From the NCBI GenBank assembly GCA_021648425.1, contig JAKISV010000075.1, positions 1-12,353 on the forward strand: 12,353 bases of DNA. The letters are read 5' to 3'. The DNA comes from Rhizobiaceae bacterium. GTDB lineage: Bacteria > Pseudomonadota > Alphaproteobacteria > Rhizobiales > Rhizobiaceae. Shown piece by piece: positions 1 through 6,027 of this stretch. A program made the position numbers and the translations under genes. Position 1 is the first letter of the stretch, and each line of letters opens with the position of its first letter. A model generated the notes under the pieces. The model saw only the letters and a program-made list of their open reading frames with translations. It ran no database searches and had not been told where the DNA came from.

Positions 1-295
1 CATCTGTAATGTTGCGGTCAAACAGATCAATCGGATAGGCGATTTTCATCAGTTCATTTTCTTCATCCACCGCATAACAGATTGCATCCAGCCCCTTGGT
101 GAAATCATCCGTGGTTACAGTTTGCACATTAGTGCCGGTGGACGACTCGGCACAAAAGTGAGCAGCCGTGCCAACATAGTCAAAAAACCCGGGCTTGGGC
201 CTCATCTTATAGGCGGTGAGGATATGCTTACCGCCGGCAATTAAATCCTCCTCTTTAAGGTTTAGATTGGCATATCTACTGGTCTGGTCAAGCAT
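1..295 (-). CDS. cbbM: Form II ribulose-bisphosphate carboxylase large subunit, N-terminal part (cut by window edge)
   Basis: RuBisCO fixes CO2 onto ribulose 1,5-bisphosphate in the Calvin cycle; form II enzymes work without a small subunit. Reading the minus strand from the ATG at 295-293 gives 98 uninterrupted codons that run off the left edge. They closely follow the N-terminal domain of form II (Rhodospirillum rubrum type) enzymes: LKEEDLIAGG at residues 13-22, AAHFCAESSTGTNV at 44-57, TTDDFTKG at 61-68 and LFDRNITD at 91-98. Glu50 matches the N-domain active-site glutamate (Glu48 in R. rubrum). A ribosome-binding site, GAAGGA, precedes the start. The gene is divergent from a CbbR-type regulator, the usual arrangement for cbb loci. 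The catalytic barrel, including the carbamylated lysine, lies outside the window, so intactness cannot be judged. A form IV RuBisCO-like protein is unlikely given this close form II match. Confidence 0.95.
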   Translation of the reverse strand, partial: MLDQTSRYANLNLKEEDLIAGGKHILTAYKMRPKPGFFDYVGTAAHFCAESSTGTNVQTVTTDDFTKGLDAICYAVDEENELMKIAYPIDLFDRNITD

Positions 296-339
296 GGTAT
301 ATCCTTCATTTAATCAAATTGAATGCGTGGCGCAAACCA

Positions 340-355
340 CATATTGGACAATATG
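340..355. promoter_or_regulatory. Inverted repeat in the cbbM-cbbR spacer, candidate operator
   Basis: CATATTG and CAATATG form a perfect 7-bp inverted repeat around a 2-nt GA spacer, 45 bp upstream of the cbbM start. LysR-family proteins of CbbR type bind dyads between cbbR and the divergent cbb gene, so this is a candidate site. It is not a textbook T-N11-A box because its centre falls between two bases. Binding is inferred. Confidence 0.45.
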
Positions 356-384
356 AAAGAAATGGAACATAAAGAAAAATCGAT

Positions 385-399
385 TGTTTCTATTAAACA
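385..399. promoter_or_regulatory. Second inverted repeat in the cbbM-cbbR spacer, candidate LysR-type site
   Basis: TGTTT and AAACA form a perfect 5-bp inverted repeat around CTATT, ending 15 bp before the cbbR start codon. Its centre is about 44 bp from that of the 340-355 repeat. LysR-type regulators commonly use two sites spaced by a few helical turns, one of them near their own promoter for autoregulation. The arms are short and the region is AT-rich, so chance is possible. Confidence 0.35.
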
Positions 400-414
400 C
401 ATAGAGAAAACACT

Positions 415-1356
415 ATGCCAACTTTGAGCACTGACAATATTTTTCGCCACCTTACCCTGCGCCAGCTGCAAATTTTTGAAACAGTGGTCCGACTTGGTGG
501 CGTGACACGCGCGGCAAAAGCCCTTCACCTCAGCCAGCCAACTGTTTCGATGCAAATCAAAAAACTGAGCGAAACTTTAGGGCTTGCATTGCTTGAGCAA
601 GTGGGCCGCACAATGCAACCCACGAGTGCGGGGCGCGATGTCTATGCCAATATACGCGAAATTTTAGACCGGGTGATGGGGCTGGGCGATCTGGCCTTAG
701 AACTCAAGGGCGAGGTGAAGGGAGAACTAAACATTGCCGTTATTACCACCGCCGCATATTTTATGCCCCATTTTTTGGGGGTCTTTGTTGAAAGACACCC
801 TCAAGTGCGACCGCGCCTGACCATTACCAACCGGGCTGAAGTATTGGAACGCTTGCGCTCCAACAAAGATGACCTGCTGATTATGGGGCAGGTTCCAAGT
901 GAACTTGGGGTCAAATCCTATCCCATTTTAGACAATGAGATGGTGGTGGTTGCGCCCCCGGTACATCCCCTTGCAACTAAAAAAAACATCCCCCTGGCCC
1001 AGCTTACTCAAGAGCGCTTTCTGGTACGCGAGCCAGGCTCAGGCACACGCCAGGCCGTAGAGCGAATGCTGGCAGAACAGGGGTTGGAATTCACCCCTTA
1101 TATGGTGTTGGGCAATGCTGAGGCGATTAAACAGGGAGTGATGGCCGGCCTTGGCATTTCAGTGTTGTCCAGACGCAACCTGTCTCTGGAATTAAGCGAA
1201 AAGCATATCGCCATTCTGGACGTGAAGGGGTTTCCGCTCATCCGCCGCTGGTATGCCGTTCACTTGCGGGGCAAGAAGCTTTCGCTAACAGCCCGGACTT
1301 TTCTGGACTTCATTCTCAATGAAAGCGGTTCAATTCAAAGTTCCAAAACGGTTTAG
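415..1356 (+). CDS. cbbR: LysR-family transcriptional regulator of CbbR type
   Basis: Likely controls the divergent RuBisCO gene. The 313-residue protein has the usual LysR length and layout. A winged helix-turn-helix covers about residues 12-70 (LTLRQLQIFETVVRLGGVTR, then AAKALHLSQPTVSMQIKKL), and a periplasmic-binding-protein-like effector domain covers about 95-300. The helix-turn-helix wording and the conserved GSGTR (around 208-212) and GLGISVLS (around 245-252) segments are typical of CbbR, which in studied autotrophs senses metabolites such as RuBP, phosphoenolpyruvate or NADPH. The 119-bp spacer to cbbM holds two inverted repeats, consistent with shared and autoregulatory control. A weak GAGA ribosome-binding site lies ahead of the ATG at 415. 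Assignment as CbbR rather than another LysR protein rests on sequence type plus the form II RuBisCO neighbour; the effector is unknown. Confidence 0.9.
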   Translation: MPTLSTDNIFRHLTLRQLQIFETVVRLGGVTRAAKALHLSQPTVSMQIKKLSETLGLALLEQVGRTMQPTSAGRDVYANIREILDRVMGLGDLALELKGEVKGELNIAVITTAAYFMPHFLGVFVERHPQVRPRLTITNRAEVLERLRSNKDDLLIMGQVPSELGVKSYPILDNEMVVVAPPVHPLATKKNIPLAQLTQERFLVREPGSGTRQAVERMLAEQGLEFTPYMVLGNAEAIKQGVMAGLGISVLSRRNLSLELSEKHIAILDVKGFPLIRRWYAVHLRGKKLSLTARTFLDFILNESGSIQSSKTV

Positions 1357-1393
1357 GATGAACTCAAAAAAGCCAGTCTTTAGCAAAACGGGG

Positions 1394-1424
1394 AACCTGA
1401 AACACCCAAGGGCTGCGCCAGGTT
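1394..1424. other. Inverted repeat downstream of cbbR, possible weak terminator
   Basis: AACCTG and CAGGTT are perfect 6-bp arms around a 19-nt loop, starting 38 nt after the cbbR stop codon. No T-run follows on the plus strand, so it does not meet the usual definition of an intrinsic terminator. It may help end or protect the cbbR transcript, or be chance. Confidence 0.25.
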
Positions 1425-1434
1425 AGAAACATAG

Positions 1435-1469
1435 AAAAATTGTGTTGCCCGCATTTGGGCGAGCAACAC
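1435..1469 (-). terminator. Intrinsic terminator of the M20 hydrolase operon
   Basis: GTGTTGC (1442-1448) pairs with GCAACAC (1463-1469). Three further inner pairs, CGC with GCG, follow after one mismatch. Read on the minus strand, the hairpin is followed at once by AATTTTTC. It begins about 20 nt past the stop codon of the amidohydrolase gene. The plus-strand side has no T-run, so it acts in one direction only. Confidence 0.8.
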
Positions 1470-1489
1470 GCAACCAAAACCAACAGGTT

Positions 1490-2662
1490 TTATCCCGCCG
1501 GCATGCTTTTTTCGATGATTTTAACCCAATAGGAACAGCCAACCGGGATCAGTTCGTCGTTAAAATCATAATCCGGGTGGTGCAATGTTGCAGTATCGCC
1601 ATTGCCCACAAAAACGAACGCTCCGGGACGGGCCTCAAGCATATAGGAAAAATCCTCGCCCCCCATTACAGGTGAGGTATCAGTATCAACCATTTCACTA
1701 CCTGACACATCCTGCGCAATCATGGCTGCAAACTCAGTCTGGCGTGCATGATTTTTGGTCACTGGATAGCCACGAGTATATTCTACATTTGCGGTTGCGC
1801 CAAATGCAGCGGCGGTGCTTTTTGCGACAGCGCCAACACGTTCTTCTGCCATATCGCGCACCTCGGGGGTTAAAGACCTGCAAGTGCCCCGAATTTCAAC
1901 CCGTTGCGGGATGATATTGAAGGCTTTACTTTCGGTTTCAAAGCTGGTGACCGACAGAACCAGACTATCCAGCGGGTCGGTATTGCGCGAAACAACCGAT
2001 TGCAGCGCAACAACAATATGGCTGGCGACCAGTGTGGTATCAATGCATGCCTTGGGATTGGCCGCATGGCCACCTTTGCCTTCAACGTGGATGACAAACT
2101 GGTCGGTGGCAGCCATCAACGGCCCCGTACGCATCGCAAACTCACCAACTTTGAGGCCTGGATAATTGTGCATGCCATAGACTTCTTGAATGTTGAACCG
2201 ATCCATCATTCCATCGTCGACCATTTCCTTGCCGCCGCCGCCGCCTTCTTCAGCTGGCTGAAATATCACTATGGCCGTTCCATCAAAATTGCGGGTTTCA
2301 GCCAGATAGGCCGCTGCCCCTAACAACATTGCGGTATGCCCGTCATGGCCACAGGCGTGCATGGCCCCCTCAATCTTTGAGGCGTGCGGCACACCTGATG
2401 TTTCGGTCATTGGCAACGCATCCATATCGGCACGCAGGCCAATCACTTTACCTGAACCATTTTGCCTGCCTTTGATTACCCCGACCACACCGGTGCGCCC
2501 GATCCCGGTGACCACTTCGTCACAACCAAACTCGCGCAGCTTGTCAGCCACCACCCCGGAGGTTCGGTGGGTATCGAACAGGATTTCAGGATTTTCATGT
2601 AAATCACGGCGCCAGGCGGTAATATCCTTATGCATTTCTGCGAAACGATTAATGTTGGGCAT
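1490..2662 (-). CDS. M20D-family amidohydrolase (hippurate hydrolase / N-acyl-amino-acid hydrolase type)
   Basis: A cytoplasmic metal-dependent hydrolase expected to cleave the amide bond of N-acyl amino acids, releasing a free amino acid and a carboxylic acid. The 390 residues match the family's usual length. The metal-site motifs are all present: ACGHDGH (Cys104, His106), PAEEGG (Glu138 as likely base, Glu139), GMHNYP (His165) and LHHPDYDFND (His361). GGHAANP (197-203) belongs to the dimerisation domain and MGGEDFSYML is near residues 333-342. No signal peptide is visible. A GGAG ribosome-binding site overlaps the end of the upstream argE-like gene, whose stop codon lies 1 nt before this ATG, so the two are probably translated together. 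A terminator follows. The natural substrate (hippurate, indole-acetyl-amino acid, acetyl-amino acid) cannot be decided from sequence. Confidence 0.9.
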   Translation of the reverse strand: MPNINRFAEMHKDITAWRRDLHENPEILFDTHRTSGVVADKLREFGCDEVVTGIGRTGVVGVIKGRQNGSGKVIGLRADMDALPMTETSGVPHASKIEGAMHACGHDGHTAMLLGAAAYLAETRNFDGTAIVIFQPAEEGGGGGKEMVDDGMMDRFNIQEVYGMHNYPGLKVGEFAMRTGPLMAATDQFVIHVEGKGGHAANPKACIDTTLVASHIVVALQSVVSRNTDPLDSLVLSVTSFETESKAFNIIPQRVEIRGTCRSLTPEVRDMAEERVGAVAKSTAAAFGATANVEYTRGYPVTKNHARQTEFAAMIAQDVSGSEMVDTDTSPVMGGEDFSYMLEARPGAFVFVGNGDTATLHHPDYDFNDELIPVGCSYWVKIIEKSMPAG

Positions 2663-2663
2663 T

Positions 2664-3830
2664 TCAGTCTCCGGTTAGTTTGGTGATAACCTGGCGGATA
2701 AACTCCGTCCCGGTTTGGAATTGTTCTTTGGTTATATATTCATTGGGCTGATGGGCCTGTTCAATGGAACCGGGGCCACAAACCACAACGGAATAATCTT
2801 TGTGCTGGAACTGTCCAGCCTCGGTACTATAAGAAACCACATGGGTGCCATTGTCACCCGTGATTTGACGGATCAGCGATTCAGCGACACCGTTTTCTTC
2901 GGGGCAAAGCGCTGGAATGACTTCCCGAGGGATAATTTTAATACTGGTTTGGGGAATAATTTCCTGCATTTCAGCTTCAACCCGACCTGCAAAAACCTTG
3001 TATTGCCGGAACCAATCCAAAGGGTCCTGAGAGGCCGGACATCTGATATCACAGGAAAAACGACATTCCCTGGCTGTAATATTGGTTGCCGATCCACCAT
3101 TGATTGTGCCCACATGCAAGGTGGTGAATGGCGGTTCAAACATTAAATCTATCGCGTTTGGGGTGCCAATTTTGTTTTCTTCAAATCGGCAGCGCAGCCA
3201 TTCAATCAACCGCGCCGCCACCATAACTGCCGACACCCCCTTATGCATCAATGAGGAATGCACTTCAAAACCATGAACAATAGTCGTAAATCCAATTGAG
3301 CCTTTGTGGCCGGTCACAACCCTCATCATCGAGGGTTCACCAACCACCACCACAGAAGCTTTTGGCAGAGTATCAAGCATATCCGAGATCATAAACGGGG
3401 CGCCCAGACAGCCAATCTCTTCGTCACAAGACAGCGCAATCTGGATCGGACGCTTCAGGTCTGTCGCTACCATTTCAGGCACAAGTGACAATACAATTGC
3501 ATTGAACCCCTTCATGTCGCAGGTGCCCCGACCAAAATATTTTCCGTCTTTTTCCACAACTTTGAATGGATCGGTGTTCCAGGACTGCCCCTTTACAGGC
3601 ACCACGTCCGTATGACCTGAAAATACAACACCGCCTTCAATTTCTGGTCCAATATGTGCATAAAGGCTGGCTTTGGTTCCGCTTTGCTCAAAGACCAGAT
3701 GCGATTTTACCCCATGCCCGGCCAGATATTCACGAACAAAATTTATCAGATCAAGGTTACTTTCACTGGATACCGTTGGAAACGCGATCAGCTTTTGCAT
3801 CATCTCCAGTGCAGTATAATGTTTTGACAC
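2664..3830 (-). CDS. argE: Acetylornithine deacetylase-like M20 metallopeptidase
   Basis: ArgE removes the acetyl group from N-acetyl-L-ornithine in arginine synthesis; relatives deacylate other N-acyl amino acids. The 388-residue protein shows every expected motif: SGHTDVVPV (His73, Asp75), GRGTCDMKGF (Asp105), SCDEEIG (Glu137 catalytic base, Glu138 ligand), VGEPSMM (Glu165) and EQAHQPNE (His360). The start is GTG at 3830-3828, with an AGGGAAG ribosome-binding site just upstream. It is preferred because the conserved N-terminal stretch before the later ATG codons would otherwise be lost. It is first in a two-gene operon with an M20D amidohydrolase and divergent from a peptide transporter. 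That context fits catabolic deacylation of imported substrates better than biosynthesis, so the argE symbol describes family, not proven role. Confidence 0.85.
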   Translation of the reverse strand: MSKHYTALEMMQKLIAFPTVSSESNLDLINFVREYLAGHGVKSHLVFEQSGTKASLYAHIGPEIEGGVVFSGHTDVVPVKGQSWNTDPFKVVEKDGKYFGRGTCDMKGFNAIVLSLVPEMVATDLKRPIQIALSCDEEIGCLGAPFMISDMLDTLPKASVVVVGEPSMMRVVTGHKGSIGFTTIVHGFEVHSSLMHKGVSAVMVAARLIEWLRCRFEENKIGTPNAIDLMFEPPFTTLHVGTINGGSATNITARECRFSCDIRCPASQDPLDWFRQYKVFAGRVEAEMQEIIPQTSIKIIPREVIPALCPEENGVAESLIRQITGDNGTHVVSYSTEAGQFQHKDYSVVVCGPGSIEQAHQPNEYITKEQFQTGTEFIRQVITKLTGD

Positions 3831-3881
3831 GTACTTCCCTTTTCAAACCTTTCAGAGCTGAAACCAGCCTGAACAAAAAAC

Positions 3882-3905
3882 CAATATCGTTCAAGAACGT
3901 TATTG
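3882..3905. promoter_or_regulatory. 24-bp near-perfect palindrome, candidate operator between the divergent operons
   Basis: Arms CAATATCGTTC (3882-3892) and GAACGTTATTG (3895-3905) flank an AA spacer. The 11-bp arms match at ten positions. The right end overlaps the start of the proposed -35 box of the transporter promoter, and the element sits 52 bp upstream of the argE-like start. This is well placed to control both operons. I cannot assign a regulator family from the motif. Confidence 0.65.
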
Positions 3906-3931
3906 ACCCTTACCCGTGATTAAACCATGAT
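3903..3931 (+). promoter_or_regulatory. Candidate sigma-70-type promoter of the peptide transporter operon
   Basis: TTGACC (3903-3908, five of six consensus -35 bases) is followed after exactly 17 nt by CATGAT (3926-3931, four of six consensus -10 bases). Transcription would start near 3938, giving a leader of about 50 nt. The leader contains GGTGA and TCACC arms separated by 5 nt at 3943-3957. Confidence 0.45.
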
Positions 3932-3942
3932 GCACAAAAAAA

Positions 3943-3957
3943 GGTGACCCGATCACC
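3943..3957. promoter_or_regulatory. Short perfect inverted repeat in the transporter leader
   Basis: GGTGA and TCACC flank CCCGA, 30 bp before the first transporter gene. It lies just downstream of the predicted transcription start. It could be a second operator or a small leader hairpin. The arms are only 5 bp, so support is weak. Confidence 0.25.
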
Positions 3958-3987
3958 ATAAAGATTTTATCCCTTGGGGGGAGCTGA

Positions 3988-4992
3988 ATGCAAGACGCGC
4001 GCGCCACGATATTGGATGTGGCGAATTTAACAACCGTGTTTAATACACGCGATGGAATGGTGTACGCGGTAAACAACGTGAGCTTTTCCCTGAAAGCGGG
4101 TGAACTGCTGGGGATCGTTGGCGAGAGTGGCTCCGGCAAATCAGTGACTATGATGTCATTACTCAAGTTGCTCCCATCTCCACCGGCTGAAATCACCAAT
4201 GGAGATATCTGGTTTAACGGACGCCAGTTGCGTGAAGTTTCAGACGACGAACTGCGCAAAGTGCGTGGTGGGGAAATCGGATTTATCTTCCAGGACCCAA
4301 TGACGTCGCTTAACCCGGTATTTACGGTTGGTTTTCAAATTATGGAGCCGTTGCGCCTGCATATGGGGCTGGGGAAAAAAGCAGCGCGCATACGTGCAGC
4401 GGAACTGCTGGAATTAGTTGGTATCCCTGATGCAATGGCGCGGTTGCGTGACTATCCACACCAGTTTTCCGGGGGCATGCGCCAGCGGGTTATGATCGCC
4501 ATTGCTCTTGCATGCGACCCAAAGGTGTTGATTGCGGACGAACCAACCACTGCGCTGGACGTCACCATTCAAGCGCAAATTCTTGAACTGATAAAGGAAT
4601 TACGACACAAACTGGGTATGGCAATCATCTGGATTACCCATGACCTTGGGGTGGTCGCTGAAATCGCCGACAGGGTAGCGGTAATGTATGCCGGGCAAAT
4701 TGTTGAACACGCCCAGGTTTCTGAGTTGTTTTCAAACCCTTTACACCCCTATACCCGTGCCTTGCTGGAAACCCTGCCCCAGATGGGCGGTGAACGGGCC
4801 CAGCGTCTCCGCTCAATTGACGGGCAGCCCCCAAATCTGGATCATGAACCGGTATCGTGCGAATTCGCCCCGCGTTGCAAACATGTTCTTAGCCGATGCA
4901 CGCAGGAAAACCCCAAACGCCGAGCGGTTACGCCAGAACACGATGTCGCCTGCTGGTGGCAACCCGGGCAAGAGGGAGAAAAAGATGCTTGA
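3988..4992 (+). CDS. dppD: Peptide ABC importer ATP-binding subunit, DppD/OppD type
   Basis: One of two ATPases that power uptake through the inner membrane. The 334-residue protein has Walker A GESGSGKS (45-52), Q-loop Gln102, signature SGGMRQR (161-167), Walker B VLIADEP (180-186) and switch His218. The C-terminal oligopeptide/dipeptide extension includes NPLHPYTRALL (250-260). That extension carries Cys291, Cys297, Cys304 and Cys322, a pattern matched exactly in the next gene. The start is ATG 3988, preceded by a strong GGGGGGAG ribosome-binding site. The gene overlaps the second ATPase gene by 8 bp (ATGCTTGA), which suggests translational coupling. It opens an operon whose order places both ATPases before the binding protein, unlike E. 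coli dppABCDF. Substrate class (dipeptide, oligopeptide or another solute of this family) is not resolved. Confidence 0.93.
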   Translation: MQDARATILDVANLTTVFNTRDGMVYAVNNVSFSLKAGELLGIVGESGSGKSVTMMSLLKLLPSPPAEITNGDIWFNGRQLREVSDDELRKVRGGEIGFIFQDPMTSLNPVFTVGFQIMEPLRLHMGLGKKAARIRAAELLELVGIPDAMARLRDYPHQFSGGMRQRVMIAIALACDPKVLIADEPTTALDVTIQAQILELIKELRHKLGMAIIWITHDLGVVAEIADRVAVMYAGQIVEHAQVSELFSNPLHPYTRALLETLPQMGGERAQRLRSIDGQPPNLDHEPVSCEFAPRCKHVLSRCTQENPKRRAVTPEHDVACWWQPGQEGEKDA

Positions 4993-5971
4993 TTCCGCTG
5001 AGGAACCGCTTGTTCGCGTTCGCGACCTGAAAATGCATTTCCCTATTTATAAGGGGCTTATGAAAAGGCAGGTGGGTGCCGTAAAAGCGGTTGATGGAAT
5101 AAGCTTTGACATTTTTGAAGGCGAAACACTGGGATTGGTGGGCGAAAGCGGTTGTGGTAAATCCACAGTGGGGCGTTGCGTGCTGCGCCTGTATGATATT
5201 TTGAGCGGCTCCGTCGTTTTGGACGGGCAGGAAATTGCCGATCTGAACGGCCCGGATTTGCGCGCCAAACGCCCGGAAATGCAAATGATCTTCCAGGATC
5301 CGCAGGCCTGCCTGAACCCACGCATGACCGTGGGCTCGATTATTTCAGAACCCTTGTTTGAACACAAGAAAATGACAAAGGAAGAACGGCGCTCCAAGGT
5401 GGCAGAACTGATGGATGCGGTGGGGCTGGCGCGTCGATTTGCTGACCGGTATCCACATGAGTTTTCCGGCGGGCAGCGACAGCGGATTGGAATTGCGCGT
5501 GCACTGGCCCTTAATCCTAAATTTATTGTGTGCGATGAACCGATTGCTGCACTTGATGTATCGATTCAGGCGCAGGTGGTTAACCTGTTGGAAGACTTGC
5601 AGGACAAGCTTGGCCTGACCTACCTGTTCATCAGCCACGACCTGTCCATGGTGCGCCATCTGGCCGACCGTGTGGCAGTGATGTATCTGGGGCGTTTTGT
5701 GGAACTGGCCCCAAGTGAAACGCTCTACACCAACCCTCAACATCCCTATACCCAGGCGCTGCTTTCTGCGGTGCCCCACCCTGACCCGGCACAGGCCGGG
5801 GGTGTGGACCGGATTATTCTTAAGGGTGATGTGCCCAGCCCCGCCGCTCCCCCCACAGGCTGCACGTTTCACACACGATGCCCCCGGGCGATAGATATTT
5901 GCAAAAAAGATGCTCCAGAATGGCGCCAGATCGGCGACGGACATTTTGGAGCATGCCACTTAATCGACTAA
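4985..5971 (+). CDS. dppF: Peptide ABC importer ATP-binding subunit, DppF/OppF type
   Basis: Second ATPase of the importer, expected to pair with the DppD-type subunit. The chosen ATG (4985) gives 328 residues, the usual length. An in-frame ATG at 4688 would add 99 residues of no recognisable domain lying inside the previous gene and is rejected. GAGGGAG provides the ribosome-binding site. Motifs: Walker A GESGCGKS (53-60), Q-loop Gln104, signature SGGQRQR (161-167), Walker B FIVCDEP (180-186), switch His218 and C-terminal NPQHPYTQALL (250-260). Cys293, Cys299, Cys306 and Cys324 repeat the spacing seen in the partner ATPase. The N-terminal HFPIYKGLMKRQVGAVKAVD stretch is typical of the F subunit. 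The gene is followed after 56 nt by the binding-protein gene. Confidence 0.93.
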   Translation: MLDSAEEPLVRVRDLKMHFPIYKGLMKRQVGAVKAVDGISFDIFEGETLGLVGESGCGKSTVGRCVLRLYDILSGSVVLDGQEIADLNGPDLRAKRPEMQMIFQDPQACLNPRMTVGSIISEPLFEHKKMTKEERRSKVAELMDAVGLARRFADRYPHEFSGGQRQRIGIARALALNPKFIVCDEPIAALDVSIQAQVVNLLEDLQDKLGLTYLFISHDLSMVRHLADRVAVMYLGRFVELAPSETLYTNPQHPYTQALLSAVPHPDPAQAGGVDRIILKGDVPSPAAPPTGCTFHTRCPRAIDICKKDAPEWRQIGDGHFGACHLID

Positions 5972-5977
5972 ACAAGA

Positions 5978-5992
5978 TGCGGGCCAACCGCA
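5978..5992 (+). other. Small GC-rich hairpin ahead of the binding-protein gene
   Basis: TGCGG and CCGCA form a perfect 5-bp stem with a 5-nt loop in the 56-nt gap between the dppF-type and binding-protein genes. No T-run follows, so it is not a terminator. It could mark an RNA processing or stability point that helps raise binding-protein output, or be chance. Confidence 0.25.
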
Positions 5993-6027
5993 CACCCAAA
6001 AACCAACCAACTCTGAGGAGAGAAAAT

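Noticed and set aside
310..322. TTA-N7-TGA match to the loose CbbR half-site pattern
   Set aside because: It sits only about 15 bp from the cbbM start, too close to be an activator site, and the pattern is so degenerate that chance matches are expected.
1442..1675. 77-codon plus-strand open frame downstream of cbbR
   Set aside because: It starts inside the terminator hairpin and continues antisense to the amidohydrolase; it has no ribosome-binding site or recognisable sequence.
2230..2250. GCC/GGC triplet run
   Set aside because: It simply encodes the glycine stretch after the PAEE motif of the M20D enzyme, a region often glycine-rich in this family.
1904..3146. Plus-strand open frames of 139 and 143 codons opposite the M20 genes
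   Set aside because: They mirror well-supported metallo-hydrolases with complete metal-site motifs and have no family resemblance of their own.
4688..4984. Upstream in-frame extension of the DppF-type ATPase (99 extra residues)
   Set aside because: It lies wholly inside the dppD-type gene in another frame, has no recognisable domain, and the ATG at 4985 has a good ribosome-binding site and gives the family length.
5345..5959. 204-codon open frame antisense to the DppF-type gene
   Set aside because: It is fully antisense to a clear ATPase, its sequence matches no family I know, and it is explained by codon bias of the real gene.
5878..6027. Upstream in-frame extension of the binding protein (50 extra residues)
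   Set aside because: It would bury the signal peptide and overlap dppF; the ATG at 6028 has a strong GAGGAG site and a proper secretory N-terminus.
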